64,000 bases of DNA, taken from Ariolimax columbianus. Taxonomy: Eukaryota; Mollusca; Gastropoda; Stylommatophora; Arionidae. Within the stretch, counting starts at the first letter, position 1. The number at the start of each line of letters is the position of its first letter. The notes beneath the pieces are model-generated. The model was given only the letters and a program-made list of their open reading frames with translations, had not been told where the DNA came from and searched no databases. Below, piece by piece: positions 1 to 10,450 of the stretch. The stretch lies in NCBI GenBank assembly GCA_036924085.1, contig JAVGWX010000002.1, positions 47,446,416 through 47,510,415 on the forward strand, given 5' to 3'. Made by a program: the position numbers and the translations under genes.

Positions 1-604
1 AATACGAGAAAGTTAAAGCAATAGAGACTTGACCAGCACAACATATAGAAACAATGCATGAACAGGCAGAAGAGAAATATGAAAATACAAGACATGGCAC
101 ATGATGGACACATGTGAAAGCATTGACGTAACTGACCAAGACGATATTCCACCTCCAAGTGGAGATCTTGAAAACTTGATTTAGCAATCCAAATAGGAAT
201 GATAGCAATGCATTTTGTTAATTTAAGAAATTTGAAATATTCAATTAAAATATTTAACAAGTTATTAGTTTGCAAATGACCGTATCATTACCGTAATATC
301 ATAATTATTGCGATAAACTGTTACCAGAGAGAAAGGTCATTTCTAAAAGACGATACGATAGTGTAGAGGTGTGTATTGGTATTATAGGGAAAGACGTCTT
401 CAAATGTCTACATTCTTTGACCTAGAAGTCCTAATCTTTCTACTCGAAAATTCTATTTTATTTTACCCCAAAATTTTCATTTTTCGACCCAGATGTTCTC
501 ATTTTCATGATTAGAGAAGTCACATCTATACGTGTGACCTCTTGGTGAGGAGACCGACACACTAGCAACTCGGCCACCAGGACTTCCAATAATTTACATT
601 GTAT
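1..604. other. Unassigned AT-rich sequence
   Basis: No reading frame, RNA gene or repeat that I recognise. The sequence is AT-rich with short T and A runs and shows no similarity I could find to the rest of the window. Confidence 0.5.
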
Positions 605-950
605 GGTTGTTGTTTGCGAATGTCTACAATGAGAAGGTTACTCTTATGTGCGCCATAAAAAGGGCGTTAAGTGACGGGTTGCAGCAGCTTTCCTCACACC
701 CCGAGCGTGCTGATGAAGGTGGACCGGGGTCCCCCAGGCTGTTCTGCTATGCTTGGCTTCATCTGCTATGGAGATCACGTCGAACCTCACCTTATGAGCT
801 AGACTATTGTCCTCGACAGCAGCTCGTTTCCAGGATAACCAACGAGGCGGTCAGGTGAGGGTCTTGGCCAGCATATTTCTCCTGACTCTGGCTAACATTT
901 TCTGATCAGTGTGTTTTGTCTGACCAAACGTTAGCCTCATCGTCCCTACA
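605..950 (-). repeat. SINE-like interspersed repeat, family D, copy 1
   Basis: Read on the minus strand, this stretch aligns along its whole length with 5595-5951 and 40561-40928. Shared landmarks in order are a 'acacactgatcag' block, 'ggccaagaccct', 'cctggaaacg', 'gtgaggttcgacgtga', 'gtgaggaaagctgctgcaac', and a 3' end reading 'cattgtagacattc' followed by AAC repeats. The short tandem tail and length of about 350 bp fit a LINE-mobilised non-autonomous element. No clear tRNA A/B boxes were seen. An 83-codon open frame here is incidental. Confidence 0.7.
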
Positions 951-1539
951 TTATGTGGTAAAAACAAACTAACCAAGACAAATACGTCACAAAATGCAGA
1001 TCACAGGTCTCTTCACGGAATCCAGGTCGAGAACCGTTGTCCTAATATTTTGACCTCACTGCCAGAAAACATGAACAAAATAAGAAATAACACCAAATAC
1101 ATTATGCACAGCTAGCACACATGCATGGCACTTTATCAAGGGAGAAGATGGCCCAGAAAAGGTTATGACGATCACCTTGTTTTGAATAATTCCGACGACA
1201 TTTGATGTAATGAACTGCAGCTTTCATTGAGAATTACATCTTCTACAAGCACAGACTAACGGTCCGAGGAATTGGGACAAACAAATACATTACCCAGGAG
1301 GGAATCTTGGACAACTGAGCGCGTGTGTCTGCCAGCTTTGAAGAACATCACTTTATCATTCTTTTTTCGTTCTCGTGGGGCCTGAAATTGGAACAAAGAA
1401 TAAATACACTGTAACGTGAAAGGAACAGGCTGGTTTTAGACAGCAATGATCATGCGTTGACCAAATCTTCACGCTTAGGATAATTTGACAAGAATCTGTG
1501 GAAATGCAATATCTACTTGTATCAACTTTATAGATTTTC
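951..1539. other. Unassigned sequence
   Basis: No gene or repeat recognised between the family D copy and the tRNA-headed SINE. Open frames are short and low in complexity. Confidence 0.5.
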
Positions 1540-1550
1540 AAAAGACGTTT

Positions 1551-1790
1551 ATGGGACGGTGTGGGCTAGTGGTTTAGTGACACGGCTCACAACCTGAAGG
1601 TACTGGGTTCGATCCCCATCACAGCACCGGTCGTTACCCCGGGGAAGCAAACCCTTAGAAAATGCACGAGAAAGCAGACCCTTACATAAAATGCATGCTG
1701 AAGTCGGATGCACTGGGCTGACAGGCGCAAAATGAAAATCACAGGCAACGCAGATCGCCTTGGGGATTAGAGAAGTAAGGTGAACAAAAA
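1551..1790 (+). mobile_element. tRNA-derived SINE, family A, copy 1
   Basis: A 240-bp SINE. The head resembles a tRNA gene, with an A-box-like 'tgggctagtgg' at 1562-1572 and a B-box 'ggttcgatccc' at 1606-1616 (internal RNA polymerase III promoter). A body containing 'gctgaagtcggatg' follows, then a short A-rich tail. It is flanked by the 11-bp target-site duplication 'aaaagacgttt' at 1540-1550 and 1791-1801, which fixes both ends and shows retroposition. The second copy is at 8431-8697. Part of its body is shared with family B. Confidence 0.9.
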
Positions 1791-1911
1791 AAAAGACGTT
1801 TGACAGTTTTCATCACCCAAAGCTTTCGAAAATACTTAACTTTGGCTTTCCCTCCCGTATTTGCCCGTCACAAGCGACAATACCATCATAACACGGATTT
1901 GTCTTGATGAT

Positions 1912-2086
1912 GTAACTTGAGCTGTATTTGGATTATAGTGAGACAAAAACTGTGCTCGTAATCAACATCACTCTCTCGTCTCGAGCAACCTTGGACCAGT
2001 GGCAAAACATAAGTCAATACGACTGGCAGTAACTCAGGATGCAGGCACTATCCCACCTCTATGGAGACCAAATGCTCGTATATTAA
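1912..2086. repeat. Interspersed repeat, family H, copy 1
   Basis: Aligns with 20698-20875. Both contain a 'gattatagtgag/gattaaagtaag' block, then 'tcaac(a/t)tcactctct', then 'ccttgg(a/c)c(c/a)a(g/a)tggcaa'. No coding potential or RNA polymerase III boxes seen. The class is unknown and the ends are approximate. Confidence 0.5.
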
Positions 2087-2599
2087 TGTCATAAAAACAC
2101 TTTACAATGATGCACAATTTTGTGTCCAGACGTCTGCTGATAAATATGTATGGTTCCATGTATAAGCAGGAGTAAAGCAAGTAGGTGTTATGTCACCACT
2201 TTTATTTGTATGACCTTAGACTGTGTAATACGTAACTAGACCAACAACAAACATTTTGGCATAATATAGACAGATGCTAAAACCTTAGAAGATCTCGCCT
2301 TCCCAAATGACTTAACTCTTCTGAGTACAAGTGTTGAGATGAGACAAGCAAAGAATGACACACTCTGACAACTATCCGAACAGATAGACCTGCAGAAAAG
2401 TGCTTGGTAAACAAAAATCATGAATCTCACAAACAGTCACTGAATGGACATGTCTTACAGAAGCTAGAATAGAAGCGGAATGGTACAGAACGGGAACACA
2501 GGAACTGAAATCTTTTGAATCTTCTTGGCATCAATTGCGTTTAAACCAATTAACAAGTATTTAAAAGTAGAAAACACTGAGCAAATAGATCAGACTGTC

Positions 2600-3000
2600 C
2601 AATTCCAGCACAATATCGCTATTGACATAAGGATGTGAAAGCTGGAAAATGAACAAAACACTTGAAAATAAGATGAATGTATTTGAAAATAAATGACTTA
2701 GAAAACTATTGAACATTGACTGGAATGAAAACAAACAAACAAATACGATTCGAGAAGAAACAGCAATATGTTTTTACTATCTTAAGGAAAAGCCGTTGGG
2801 CGTACATCCGGCATGTCCTTATAATGAAGAGGAACATACTTCCAGTTCAAACCATTATTTTGAGACCAAGTGACAGCAGAAAGAAGGACAGGTTAAGACA
2901 GGACAATCACCAGAGAGGTCACAATGATGGGACTCAACAACATACAGGAACTACAACAAGTTGTATCAGAGCGATCTACCGGGACATAAATGAGTTCTGC
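2600..3000 (+). pseudogene. LINE 3'-end remnant (reverse transcriptase C-terminal region)
   Basis: Broken frames translate to 'GCESWKMNKTLENKMNVFEN' followed by a leucine/arginine-rich stretch and a trailing basic region. This is the pattern seen after the RT domain in RTE-like LINEs ('YGCE.W...K....R...FE...R...'). Stops and frameshifts are frequent, so it is an old fossil. A related, better preserved fragment lies on the opposite strand at 4925-5460. It has no function today; it records an inserted retrotransposon whose 5' part is missing. Confidence 0.5.
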
Positions 3001-3009
3001 GCTGTGTCA

Positions 3010-4075
3010 TGTTTGACACTGAAAGAACATAGATAGATACGACATGTAAGGCATCGCAAGAGGCCAAGTTTAGGTGCTATTTTGTAAAATATAATTAAAA
3101 AGACAAACCACTGCTCCAGCGGGGCATTCCTGCTTTGACACAGACTTCCTGCAAGCTGACTGGCTCCAGTGGTCTTCCTATGCATCATATGGAGTTAACA
3201 GGAAACACAAATAATACTTCAGATAACACTGCTGGCGTGAAAGCCAGCGACAGCTGAAATGGGCGGGCTCGTTCCTTGTCAAATGATGTGACTGGAAAGA
3301 GTCAAGAATATCCATGGTAACATGCACAAGGAAGGGAGCCAATCCTTGTTGAAAATAATGATTACTATAGTTATTATTAGAATAGTATTGTTCTCTTTTT
3401 CATTCCAGACGGAATATAGTGGCACTATTGCACTTGACCACATTAAAAAAACCTGCACCAGAACCCTTTCTGTGCTGTTGCAGTTGTGATTTCTGTTGTG
3501 ATTTGTTTTACACGATATTGCTGCCAGTTCCAACCACAACTCTCTTTATTCACGTTTACGACACGTATGAAGATGTTGTGTTTTTCCTCCCCAGAAAGAG
3601 GTCCTCTAATAATCCATGAGTGGATTATTAGAATCATCCAAAAACAAATTAACCTGAACAAAATAAATATACGAGTGTAAGTCAGCAAGTAGGTCACACA
3701 CTGATATGTGATAGCTGGAACATGTAGTTGGTAGTTTCTAAAGGTGTTATTAGTTGGCAGCAGCATATAGTTTTGTTTTTACTGTAGTTAATAGACGCTA
3801 GATGACGCATGGACGTACACAGCTCAATAACAAAATGACGTCCGTGTTCACAGATTGAATTATAAAACTAAACATGTTGTGGTGCATTGTTTGTTTTTGA
3901 CAAATGGACTTTCCGCAATAGATATCAATAAAGAAACGCTTTTTGTTTACTGTGAGAAATGTTTGTTGCGTAAAGAAATGCTGGATCGATACTTTTTGAT
4001 CAGGGACGCTCACAAATTGCTGATGAATCCCGACCAGGTCGTCCTGTTCAGATTGCTCAGTTAACCCAGAAAAAC
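3010..4075. other. Unassigned sequence with overlapping short ORFs
   Basis: Several overlapping frames of 60-107 codons on both strands, without recognisable domains, signal peptides or biased composition. They look like chance ORFs in AT-rich DNA. The only structured item is a perfect 12-bp inverted repeat at 3605-3632. Confidence 0.45.
3605..3632. repeat. Perfect 12-bp inverted repeat
   Basis: Arms 'tctaataatcca' and 'tggattattaga' are separated by the 4-base loop 'tgag'. It could form a stable hairpin. No transposon boundary or gene end coincides with it. Confidence 0.8.
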
Positions 4076-4077
4076 AA

Positions 4078-4330
4078 TTAACCAACTAGAGTGGCAACTT
4101 CTTGAACACCCACCTTACATTCTCGACTTAGTCCCAAGCGATTTGCACCTGTTTGGTGCGCTAAAAACGCACGTTTGTCTGAGACGTTTCACGAATGACG
4201 AGGCTGTTGAACGTGAGTGCAAATGTGTTCGGGACAACAGACCAAAGACTTCTATGCTGTAGGCTTTGATGCACCGATAAATCGATATAAGCGTATCAAT
4301 GTTGGTGGGAAATTATTGAGAAATAAGGGA
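4078..4330 (+). pseudogene. Mariner-like transposase remnant (C-terminal part)
   Basis: Translation gives 'LLEHPPYILDLVPSDLHLFG' and then 'LKTHVCLRRFTNDEAVERE'. This matches the C-terminal catalytic block of Tc1/mariner transposases (the 'HPPYSPDLAPSD.HLFG.LK' signature, which holds the last catalytic Asp). The rest of the transposase and the terminal inverted repeats were not found. A stop follows shortly after, so it is a fossil. A second, longer mariner fossil is at 6340-6995. Confidence 0.7.
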
Positions 4331-4419
4331 CAATATAAGTGCAGTAATGAAAGGTTTTCAAGTTCGTTTCTTATTTAATTTTGAAAAAGTAGTAATTTAT
4401 AACTTATTTACTGAATTCT

Positions 4420-4796
4420 GCCCCCGAGTGGTCTGCCGGGGTATTTGTGTATGACAAGGACAAGAATAGCACCACTGCCTCACAGAGAGCATGTCGTAAG
4501 AGGAGAACTAACTGTGTAACATGGCAAAACACCGGCATGGTTAGGTGGTTTGTTCAGGGCAGCATAGATGTCGCCTAAGAGGCTGCGTGTCTACTTTGCT
4601 TTAGTGTTTGAGTCTATTAAGATGGATGCCTACCTCGGTTAATCACTTTCCGTAAGCGCTTGTCCCAACACAGCTGCTCGAGCCTAGCCCGCTAAGCAGG
4701 AAACCCTTCTCCCGGATACATCCAGCTCATACCAGAGCTGAGACCTGCACAGGAGCATCTGTCCCTGTAAAAGTACAGGTCGACTAAGAACTAAGA
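4420..4796 (+). repeat. Interspersed retroposed repeat, family C, copy 1
   Basis: About 375 bp, aligning along its whole length with 12631-13014. Both start with 'gcc..gagtggtctgccgg' and end with 'agtacaggtc.act.agaact'. The flanks 'actgaattct' (4410-4419) and 'actgaatttct' (4797-4807) look like a target-site duplication with one inserted T. The 5' motif 'gagtggtctgccgg' is faintly A-box-like, but no convincing B-box was seen. Family identity is unknown; it is probably a SINE. Confidence 0.65.
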
Positions 4797-4803
4797 ACTG
4801 AAT

Positions 4804-4852
4804 TTCTCTGTCTCTCTCTCTGTCTCTCTCTCTCTCTCTGTCTCTCTCTCTC

Positions 4853-4897
<45 letters not shown>

Positions 4898-4912
4898 CTC
4901 CCTCTCCCTCTC
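4804..4912. repeat. (CT)n microsatellite
   Basis: About 110 bp of pyrimidine dinucleotide repeat with scattered G and T interruptions. The arginine/glutamate-rich ORF on the minus strand is a translation of this repeat. Confidence 0.95.
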
Positions 4913-4924
4913 CCGTCTTCCAGC

Positions 4925-5460
4925 GTCAAAACTCAAAATTCTCCAGTTCGATCGTTCCGCGTCACTCTTTGTAATTTTTGCAAGTTCCCAAGCTCTATGG
5001 TTGCACCCACCCTGGTGATTGTTCTGGATAGAGTCTCTCTGGGTCTACCCCGCTTCCTTTTACCGCTAGGTTTCCACATCGTCGCCTGTAACGGGAGTCT
5101 ATTGTTGTTCATCCGACACATGTGCCCGGTGTACGCCCAACGTCTTTACCTGATGACGTTAGAAACATCATTTGGGTTGGACTGTGAACGGACATGATCA
5201 ATAGTCATGAATTCTTCTAAGCCAATGCCCAACATATGTATAGGGAAATTATTTTCAGATGCATTTAGCCTTTTATCAAGCGTCCTTGTCCATTTCCAGC
5301 ATTCACAACCATATGTGAGGACTGAGATGACTTTATAGCTAAGTATCCTGAGTTTGATATTATTATTCAGTGATTTAGATTTCCAAATATTGATTTCCCG
5401 ACTGGCCTTTGTATATTTCTAACATCGTCTACTGTTTTTTTTATGGTCTGTAATATTTTG
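4925..5460 (-). pseudogene. LINE 3'-end remnant (RT C-terminal region)
   Basis: On the minus strand a mostly continuous frame reads 'LTYGCECWKWTRTLDKRLNA', then 'YTGHMCRMNNNRLPLQA', then 'GKRKRGRPRETLSRTI', ending 'NDRTGEF'. 'YGCE.W', 'GH..RM..NR.P' and 'GKRKRGRP..TW.R' are standard landmarks downstream of the RT domain in RTE-like LINEs. One stop lies between the two halves. It is 5'-truncated, with no EN or RT catalytic core. It belongs to the same broad group as 2600-3000. Confidence 0.7.
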
Positions 5461-5594
5461 TTGTGTTATGTTGTGTTATGTAGGGTTATGAGGTGAATAA
5501 AGGAGAGTTGGGAATAAGGTCGGCTACCAAGTTGGGAATAAGGTCGGCTACCAAGTCCTGTAGAGAAGAAACTCTACGCCCGTTTATAAAGAAA

Positions 5595-5951
5595 GATGGG
5601 GAGGAAGACTAACGTCTGGTTAGATACAACATACTGATCAGATATGCTTGTCAGGGTCAATCAAAATCTACTGACCAAGACCCTCATCTCGGCTTCCTCG
5701 CAGCCCTCCCTGGAAACGGGCTATTATCATGGCAGCCTGGCTAACAAAGTGAGGGACCGACGTGATCACCGTAGTAATGAGCGACATTAACAGATGAATC
5801 TAAGCATATCACAACCGTCTGGAGGACTCAGGTCCACCTTCAACAGAAAGCTCGAAATGTGAGGAAAGCTACTGCAAACCGCCCCTTTACGCCATTTTTA
5901 TGGCGTACAAAAGAGTAAACCTACTCATTGTGGACATTCAAGACAAACACA
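5595..5951 (+). repeat. SINE-like repeat, family D, copy 2
   Basis: Aligns with 605-950 (reverse complement) and 40561-40928. A 24-bp segment just upstream (about 5507-5555) is duplicated in tandem. The 3' end is 'cattgtggacattcaagaca' followed by an AC-rich tail. The central block 'ccctggaaacgggct...gcctggctaac...gtgaggg.ccgacgtga' is also present in the head of SINE family B. Confidence 0.7.
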
Positions 5952-6335
5952 CACACATAAAGAAAGATCATCTACATGTCTTTGTGCAAGCGGATCGACC
6001 AATTCAGTCAATATACGTAGTTTTAAGCAGAGCAGACATTACTGCACTTGGAAGAATTGATTCACAAGTTCTGAGGCTAAGATTCTCTTTCAACCGAGGA
6101 AAAAGCGTCAGGGTAGTGTTAGTTACTGATTCACACAGTTTTGTCACATATACTATGGACGTTCAAATCAAACCGGAACTTTTTGTTCTAGTTCTACGTG
6201 GATGAGTTATAGTATGAATTAGCTAGATGCACTTATATCCTATTACTGCTAGGTGGCTCACGTGCCATGGGACCGTCACGTGACAGATACATCTACAATG
6301 GCAGACAGCACTGTTAGTGCTTGCATGGAATAGCG
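5952..6335. other. Unassigned sequence
   Basis: A 101-codon ORF starting at 5900 runs from the end of the family D copy into this stretch. It has no recognisable domain and is probably chance. Confidence 0.4.
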
Positions 6336-6339
6336 TGTT

Positions 6340-6995
6340 GTGATGAAGTTTCTAGTGATAGAAGGCGTGAAACCTGCGGAAATTTACAAACGATTGCAAT
6401 AGCGATACGGCGATGAGACACCCAGCCGTTGTAATACATTTGAATCGTGTAAACGTTTCAGAAAGTGAGTGAGTGATGATTCTGGTCGTGGTGGCTCTTA
6501 GTCCACCATAGTCATTCCTGTAAATATCCAGATTGTGGAACGCCTTATCCTTAAAAATAGACGCATAACCTATCTCTAAATTGCACAAGATGCAAGTCTT
6601 TCTCTGGACACGGTGAACACTATTATTCATGAACATTTGCATTTTTAGAAGGATAGTGCCCGTTGGGTGGTAAGACAGCTTTCCACTAATAACCAACAGA
6701 GAGGAGTTGAAGTCTTCTCGACCTCATATGGCTCACCGCACTATGTGCCAACTGCAGTAACTCGTCTGGGATGTATTGTAACATCCACCTTACATCCCTG
6801 ACCATTTCCACCTGTTTGGACCCCTAAAGGAATTCATGGAAGGCCAGTATCTCAGCACTGATGACGAAGTGAAATAAGCTGTCCTGGATTTGTTTAGACA
6901 TAATTCCAAACATTTCTGCGCTCAAGCTTTTCAATCATTACTTAAACGCTTCAATAAATGCATAGCCGTTAAAGAAGATTATATCAAACGCTAAA
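6340..6995 (+). pseudogene. Mariner-like transposase pseudogene with internal deletion
   Basis: The first part translates to 'KFLV.EGVKPAEIYKRLQ' and 'YGDETPSRCNTFESCKRF', the N-terminal helix-turn-helix region of a mariner (GVQW/SETMAR-like) transposase. Pieces of the second HTH follow. From about 6780, 'LHP..FPPVWTPKGIHGRPVS' is the displaced C-terminal block ('HPPYSPDLAPSDFHLFG.LK'). The middle, which should hold the first two catalytic acids, is largely missing, and stops and frameshifts are numerous. It is a dead copy from a different mariner lineage than 4078-4330. Confidence 0.7.
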
Positions 6996-7061
6996 TGGCA
7001 TTTTGACTACTAGAAATTTGTGTTTTCTTTTTTAAAAAAAAGTCCCGGTTTGACGCTCTTC

Positions 7062-7122
7062 GTATGTGTGTGTATGTATGTATGTGTGTGTGTGTGTTTG
7101 TGTGTGTATGTGTGTGTGTGTT

Positions 7123-7155
<33 letters not shown>

Positions 7156-7520
7156 ATGTATGTGTGTGTGTGTGTGTTTGTGTGTGTATGTGTGTGTGTT
7201 TGTGTGTGTATGTGTGTGTGTGTATGTGTGTGTATGTGTATGTATGTATGTGTGTGTGTGTGTTTGTGTGTGTATGTGTGTGTGTTTGTGTGTGTATGTG
7301 TGTGTGTGTATGTGTGTGTATGTGTATGTATGTATGTGTGTGTGTGTTTGTGTGTGTATGTGTGTGTGTGTGTATGTGTGTGTATGTGTATGTATGTATG
7401 TGTGTGTGTTTGTGTGTGTATGTGTGTGTGTTTGTGTGTGTATGTGTGTGTGTGTGTATGTGTGTGTATGTGTATGTATGTATGTGTGTGTTTGTGTATG
7501 TGTGTATGTATGCATGTATT
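7062..7520. repeat. Compound (TG)n/(TATG)n microsatellite with higher-order structure
   Basis: About 460 bp of TG repeats interrupted by TA and TT. The 'gtatgtgtatgtatgtatg' motif recurs roughly every 60-95 bp (for example near 7137, 7230, 7318, 7380 and 7465), so the interruptions themselves form a higher-order tandem repeat. All long Cys/Val/Tyr- or His/Thr-rich ORFs here are artefacts of the repeat. Confidence 0.95.
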
Positions 7521-7585
7521 CACCTCTCTCCTCGTAATATTTTTTTCTCCTACTAGAACTGTTAATATTACCGCAACAACTATCA

Positions 7586-7865
7586 CAGCAACAAGAACAC
7601 AAACTACTACTTCTACTACAACTAGCGCTACTACAACTACTACTACAACTGCTACCACTACTACAATCACTACTATTACAACAACAGCAACAACAACAAC
7701 TACTACTACTACTACTACTAATCCTACTACTACTGCTACTACAACTATTACTGCTACTACTAATACTACTACTACTACTGTGACTACTACTGTGGTATTG
7801 CTATTATTACTGCTTCCACTACAACTACTTCTACTACTACTGCTGCTGCTGCAATACTACTATTA
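7586..7865. repeat. (ACT/ACA)n trinucleotide-rich tract
   Basis: About 280 bp dominated by ACT, ACA and ACC trinucleotides, changing to CTA/CTG-rich at the right end. The threonine-rich frame is a repeat artefact. Confidence 0.9.
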
Positions 7866-7993
7866 CTTATTAATACAACTACTAAATCACTATTTTCTTT
7901 GCCTATTTTTTCGTCTCATATTTTCTGAAATATACGCAGACAGCAACAACAACATCGATAACAACAACTTCCTCGTGTTTCCCATCTTCAACA

Positions 7994-8868
7994 TATGGCA
8001 ACTTTGGATCTGTACACCAACAACATAGATTATACAGATGGCAACTTTGGATCTGTACACCAACAACATAGATTATACAGATGGCAACTTTGGATCTGTA
8101 CACCAACAACATAGATTATACAGATGGCAACTTTGGATCTGTACACCAACAACATAGATTATACAGATGACAACTTTGGATCTGTACACCAACAACATAG
8201 ATTATACAGATGACAACTTTGGATCTGTACACCAACAACATAGATTATACAGATGACAACTTTGGATCTGTACACCAACAACATAGATTATACAGATGAC
8301 AACTTTGGATCTGTACACCAACAACATAGATTATACAGATGACAACTTTGGATCTGTACACCAACAACATAGATTATACAGATTCACAAACTTAGATCTG
8401 TACACCAACAACATAGATTATACAGATAACAAGGGGACGGCGTGGCCTAGTGGTTAAGTGGCACGGCTCACAACCCGAAGGTGCTGGGTTCTATCCCCAT
8501 CACAGCACCGGCCGTTACCCCGGGGAAGCAAACCCTTAGAAAATGCAGGAGGAAGCAGACCCTTTCATAAAATGCATGCTGAAGTCGGATGCACTAGGCC
8601 GACAGGCGCGAAATAAAAACACAGTGCAACGCACACCGCCTTGGGGATTAGAAAAATAAGGCGAACGCAAAAAAAATAAAAAAAAAAAATAAAAAAAATA
8701 CAGATAACCTTAGATCTGTACACCAACAACATATATTATACAGATTGACAAACTTAGATCTGAACACCAATAACATAGATTATACATATGACAACCTTAG
8801 ATCTGTACACCAACAACATAGATTATACACATAACGACCTTAGATCTGTACACCAACAACATTGATTC
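7994..8868. repeat. 43-bp satellite array, split by a SINE
   Basis: Tandem units of 43 bp containing 'aactttggatctgtacacca' and 'acatagattatacag'. The units left of 8340 are nearly identical. Those around and right of the SINE insertion (8431-8697) are more diverged ('aacttagatctg', 'aaccttagatctg'). About ten units lie on the left and four on the right. Confidence 0.95.
8431..8697 (+). mobile_element. tRNA-derived SINE, family A, copy 2, inserted in the 43-bp array
   Basis: Begins 'aaggggacggcgtggcctag'. A-box 'tggcctagtgg' is at 8443-8453 and a slightly degenerate B-box 'ggttctatccc' at 8487-8497. The same body as copy 1 follows, then a tail of A runs with interspersed T (about 8669-8697). 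The 11-bp target-site duplication 'atacagataac' lies at 8420-8430 and 8698-8708, inside satellite units on both sides. It is better preserved than copy 1 in the A-box region. Confidence 0.93.
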
Positions 8869-8869
8869 C

Positions 8870-9487
8870 ACTTTAAATTCATAACTTGTAAAAAAAAACA
8901 ATGCTATAACAGCTTGTTGTACACATTGTTTGATATCATGTTTATTTGTCTCAACATTTTGGTGTGTTTGTGTTTGTTTACAGCTGTTGCGTGGGAGTGC
9001 GTGGGTGTGTGCGAGGGTGTGTACCAAGATGAAGGCTTATACTCCAGAAAAGCAAGCACTGCTATCCCGATGATTTAGTTTGTTGCTTTTCTAGTTGGCG
9101 TGCTCTGAAACAAGAGGATCTAAATCTGGTGAGCTCGCATTGATTCAGGAGATAGGCACTACTCCCTCGCCCGCCCAACGACCAGTGTCAACACGATGCC
9201 TGGGGTAGCGGGAATGACTTCCCCTTTCGCCATCTGTTCACTGCTTGACACAGAATTCCAAACAAGAAAAAAAAACTCCCTCGCTAATTCTTCCTTTATC
9301 AGTAGCAGTCTGTCTTTATTTTGTTAGTTTCTTCATTTCTTATCTCGTGTTCGCTCCATACGAAGCATAGGCGACCTCTGTAACAGGTCTCATTACATGG
9401 GTTTTGTGTTAAAACGCTATTTGTAGCAATTGGTTTTACACGATGGTGTCTGTAGCTCTAAAGACGCTCCTCTTGCATTTTAGAATA
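8870..9487. other. Unassigned sequence
   Basis: No gene or repeat recognised between the satellite and the CR1/L2-like fragment. Confidence 0.45.
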
Positions 9488-10195
9488 TTCTTAACTTAAC
9501 TTAACGCAACTTAACTTAACTTCATTATACCGATTTAGAAGACTCTGCAGAGTCTGTATACAGCCAGTTTCATTTACATTACCTTGATCTAAAAGCTATG
9601 CACATCCAATCTATTCTTAAATGCATTAACTGTCCCTGCCTGCACTACCTTCCATGGCAATGAATTCCAAGCATTCACCACTCTCTGACTAAAAAAATAT
9701 TTCCTAATATCTATTCTGGACCTCTCTTTAGATAATTTGTAGCTATGCCTTCTTGTTCTTGTGCGTGGCAGTATTTAAAAAAAAACTTGTTATAGTCTAA
9801 TTTATCAATTCCTCTGATCATCTTATAAACCTGTTTTAAGTATCCACGAATTCTTCTCTTTTCTAGACACTGTAGGCCGGTTTTTCTGAGTCTTTCCTCA
9901 TAACTATAATTCTGGAATCCCACTATCAACTTTGTCGCTCTTTTTTGTAATCTTTCCAGCATGTTTATATCCCCTCTACGATAAGGACTCCACACCTGTA
10001 CATAGTACTCCAATCTAGGTCTAATGCTTTATAAAGTTTGACTAACACTTCATTGCTCCTATGTTTAATATTTCTTTTTATCATACCTGACATTGCATTT
10101 GCCTTTTTCACAGTTACCTGAACTTGCTCACTCACCTTACCTGTATTATCTATTATAACCCCTAGGTCCCTTTCCTTAGCTATCTTTCTGACACT
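9488..10195 (-). pseudogene. CR1/L2-like LINE 3' end (RT thumb and C-terminal domain)
   Basis: Minus-strand frames give, in order, 'AKERDLGVIIDNTGKVSEQ', 'ANAMSGMIKRNIKHRSNEVL', 'LEYYVQVWSPYRRGDINMLE', 'KRATKLIVGFQNYSYEERL', 'LEKRRIRGYLKQVYKMIRG', and after frameshifts 'QRVVNAWNSLPWKVVQAGTV'. These are the C-terminal landmarks of CR1/L2-type LINEs. The 3' tail is a short tandem repeat of AAGTT units (9490-9521 on the plus strand as 'aactt'). It is 5'-truncated with at least two frameshifts, and lies head to tail with a second fragment at 10196-10450. Confidence 0.8.
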
Positions 10196-10450
10196 GCCTC
10201 CACTAGATCATGTAGCAATGCATTCCAAGCATTCACCACTGTCTTACTAAACATATATTTCGTAATATCTAATCTGAACCTGTCTTTAAATGTGAAGCTT
10301 TGCCCTCTTGTTCTTGTAAATTGATCCTTCCCATCGATCATCTTATAAACCTGCATAAAGCCACCTCGAATTCTTCTCTTTTCTAGACAATGAAAACCAG
10401 TTTGCTTTTCCGATTCTTTACTCGTAACTACTATATGGATATTCTTTAAA
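10196..10450 (-). pseudogene. Second CR1/L2-like LINE fragment
   Basis: Minus-strand translation gives 'GFHCLEKRRIRGGFMQVYKM', 'TRTRGQSFTFKDRFRLDITK' and 'TVVNAWNALLHDLVEA'. This is the same segment as the adjacent fragment at 9488-10195 but diverged from it, so it is a separate insertion or a duplicated copy. No RT catalytic motifs remain. Confidence 0.75.

Noticed and set aside
605..858. 83-codon ORF at 607-858
   Set aside because: Lies within a copy of repeat family D; other copies of D do not keep this frame.
1556..1630. Possible tRNA gene in SINE A
   Set aside because: The acceptor stem does not pair and the sequence continues into the SINE body and an A-rich tail.
7020..8028. ORFs of up to 320 codons rich in Cys/Val/Tyr, His/Thr or Thr
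   Set aside because: They translate TG and ACT microsatellites. Several frames on both strands are open at the same place.
9488..9525. Telomere-like 'cttaacttaacttaac' repeat
   Set aside because: It is the short tandem tail of a CR1/L2-like LINE on the minus strand, not the TTAGGG repeat expected in molluscs.
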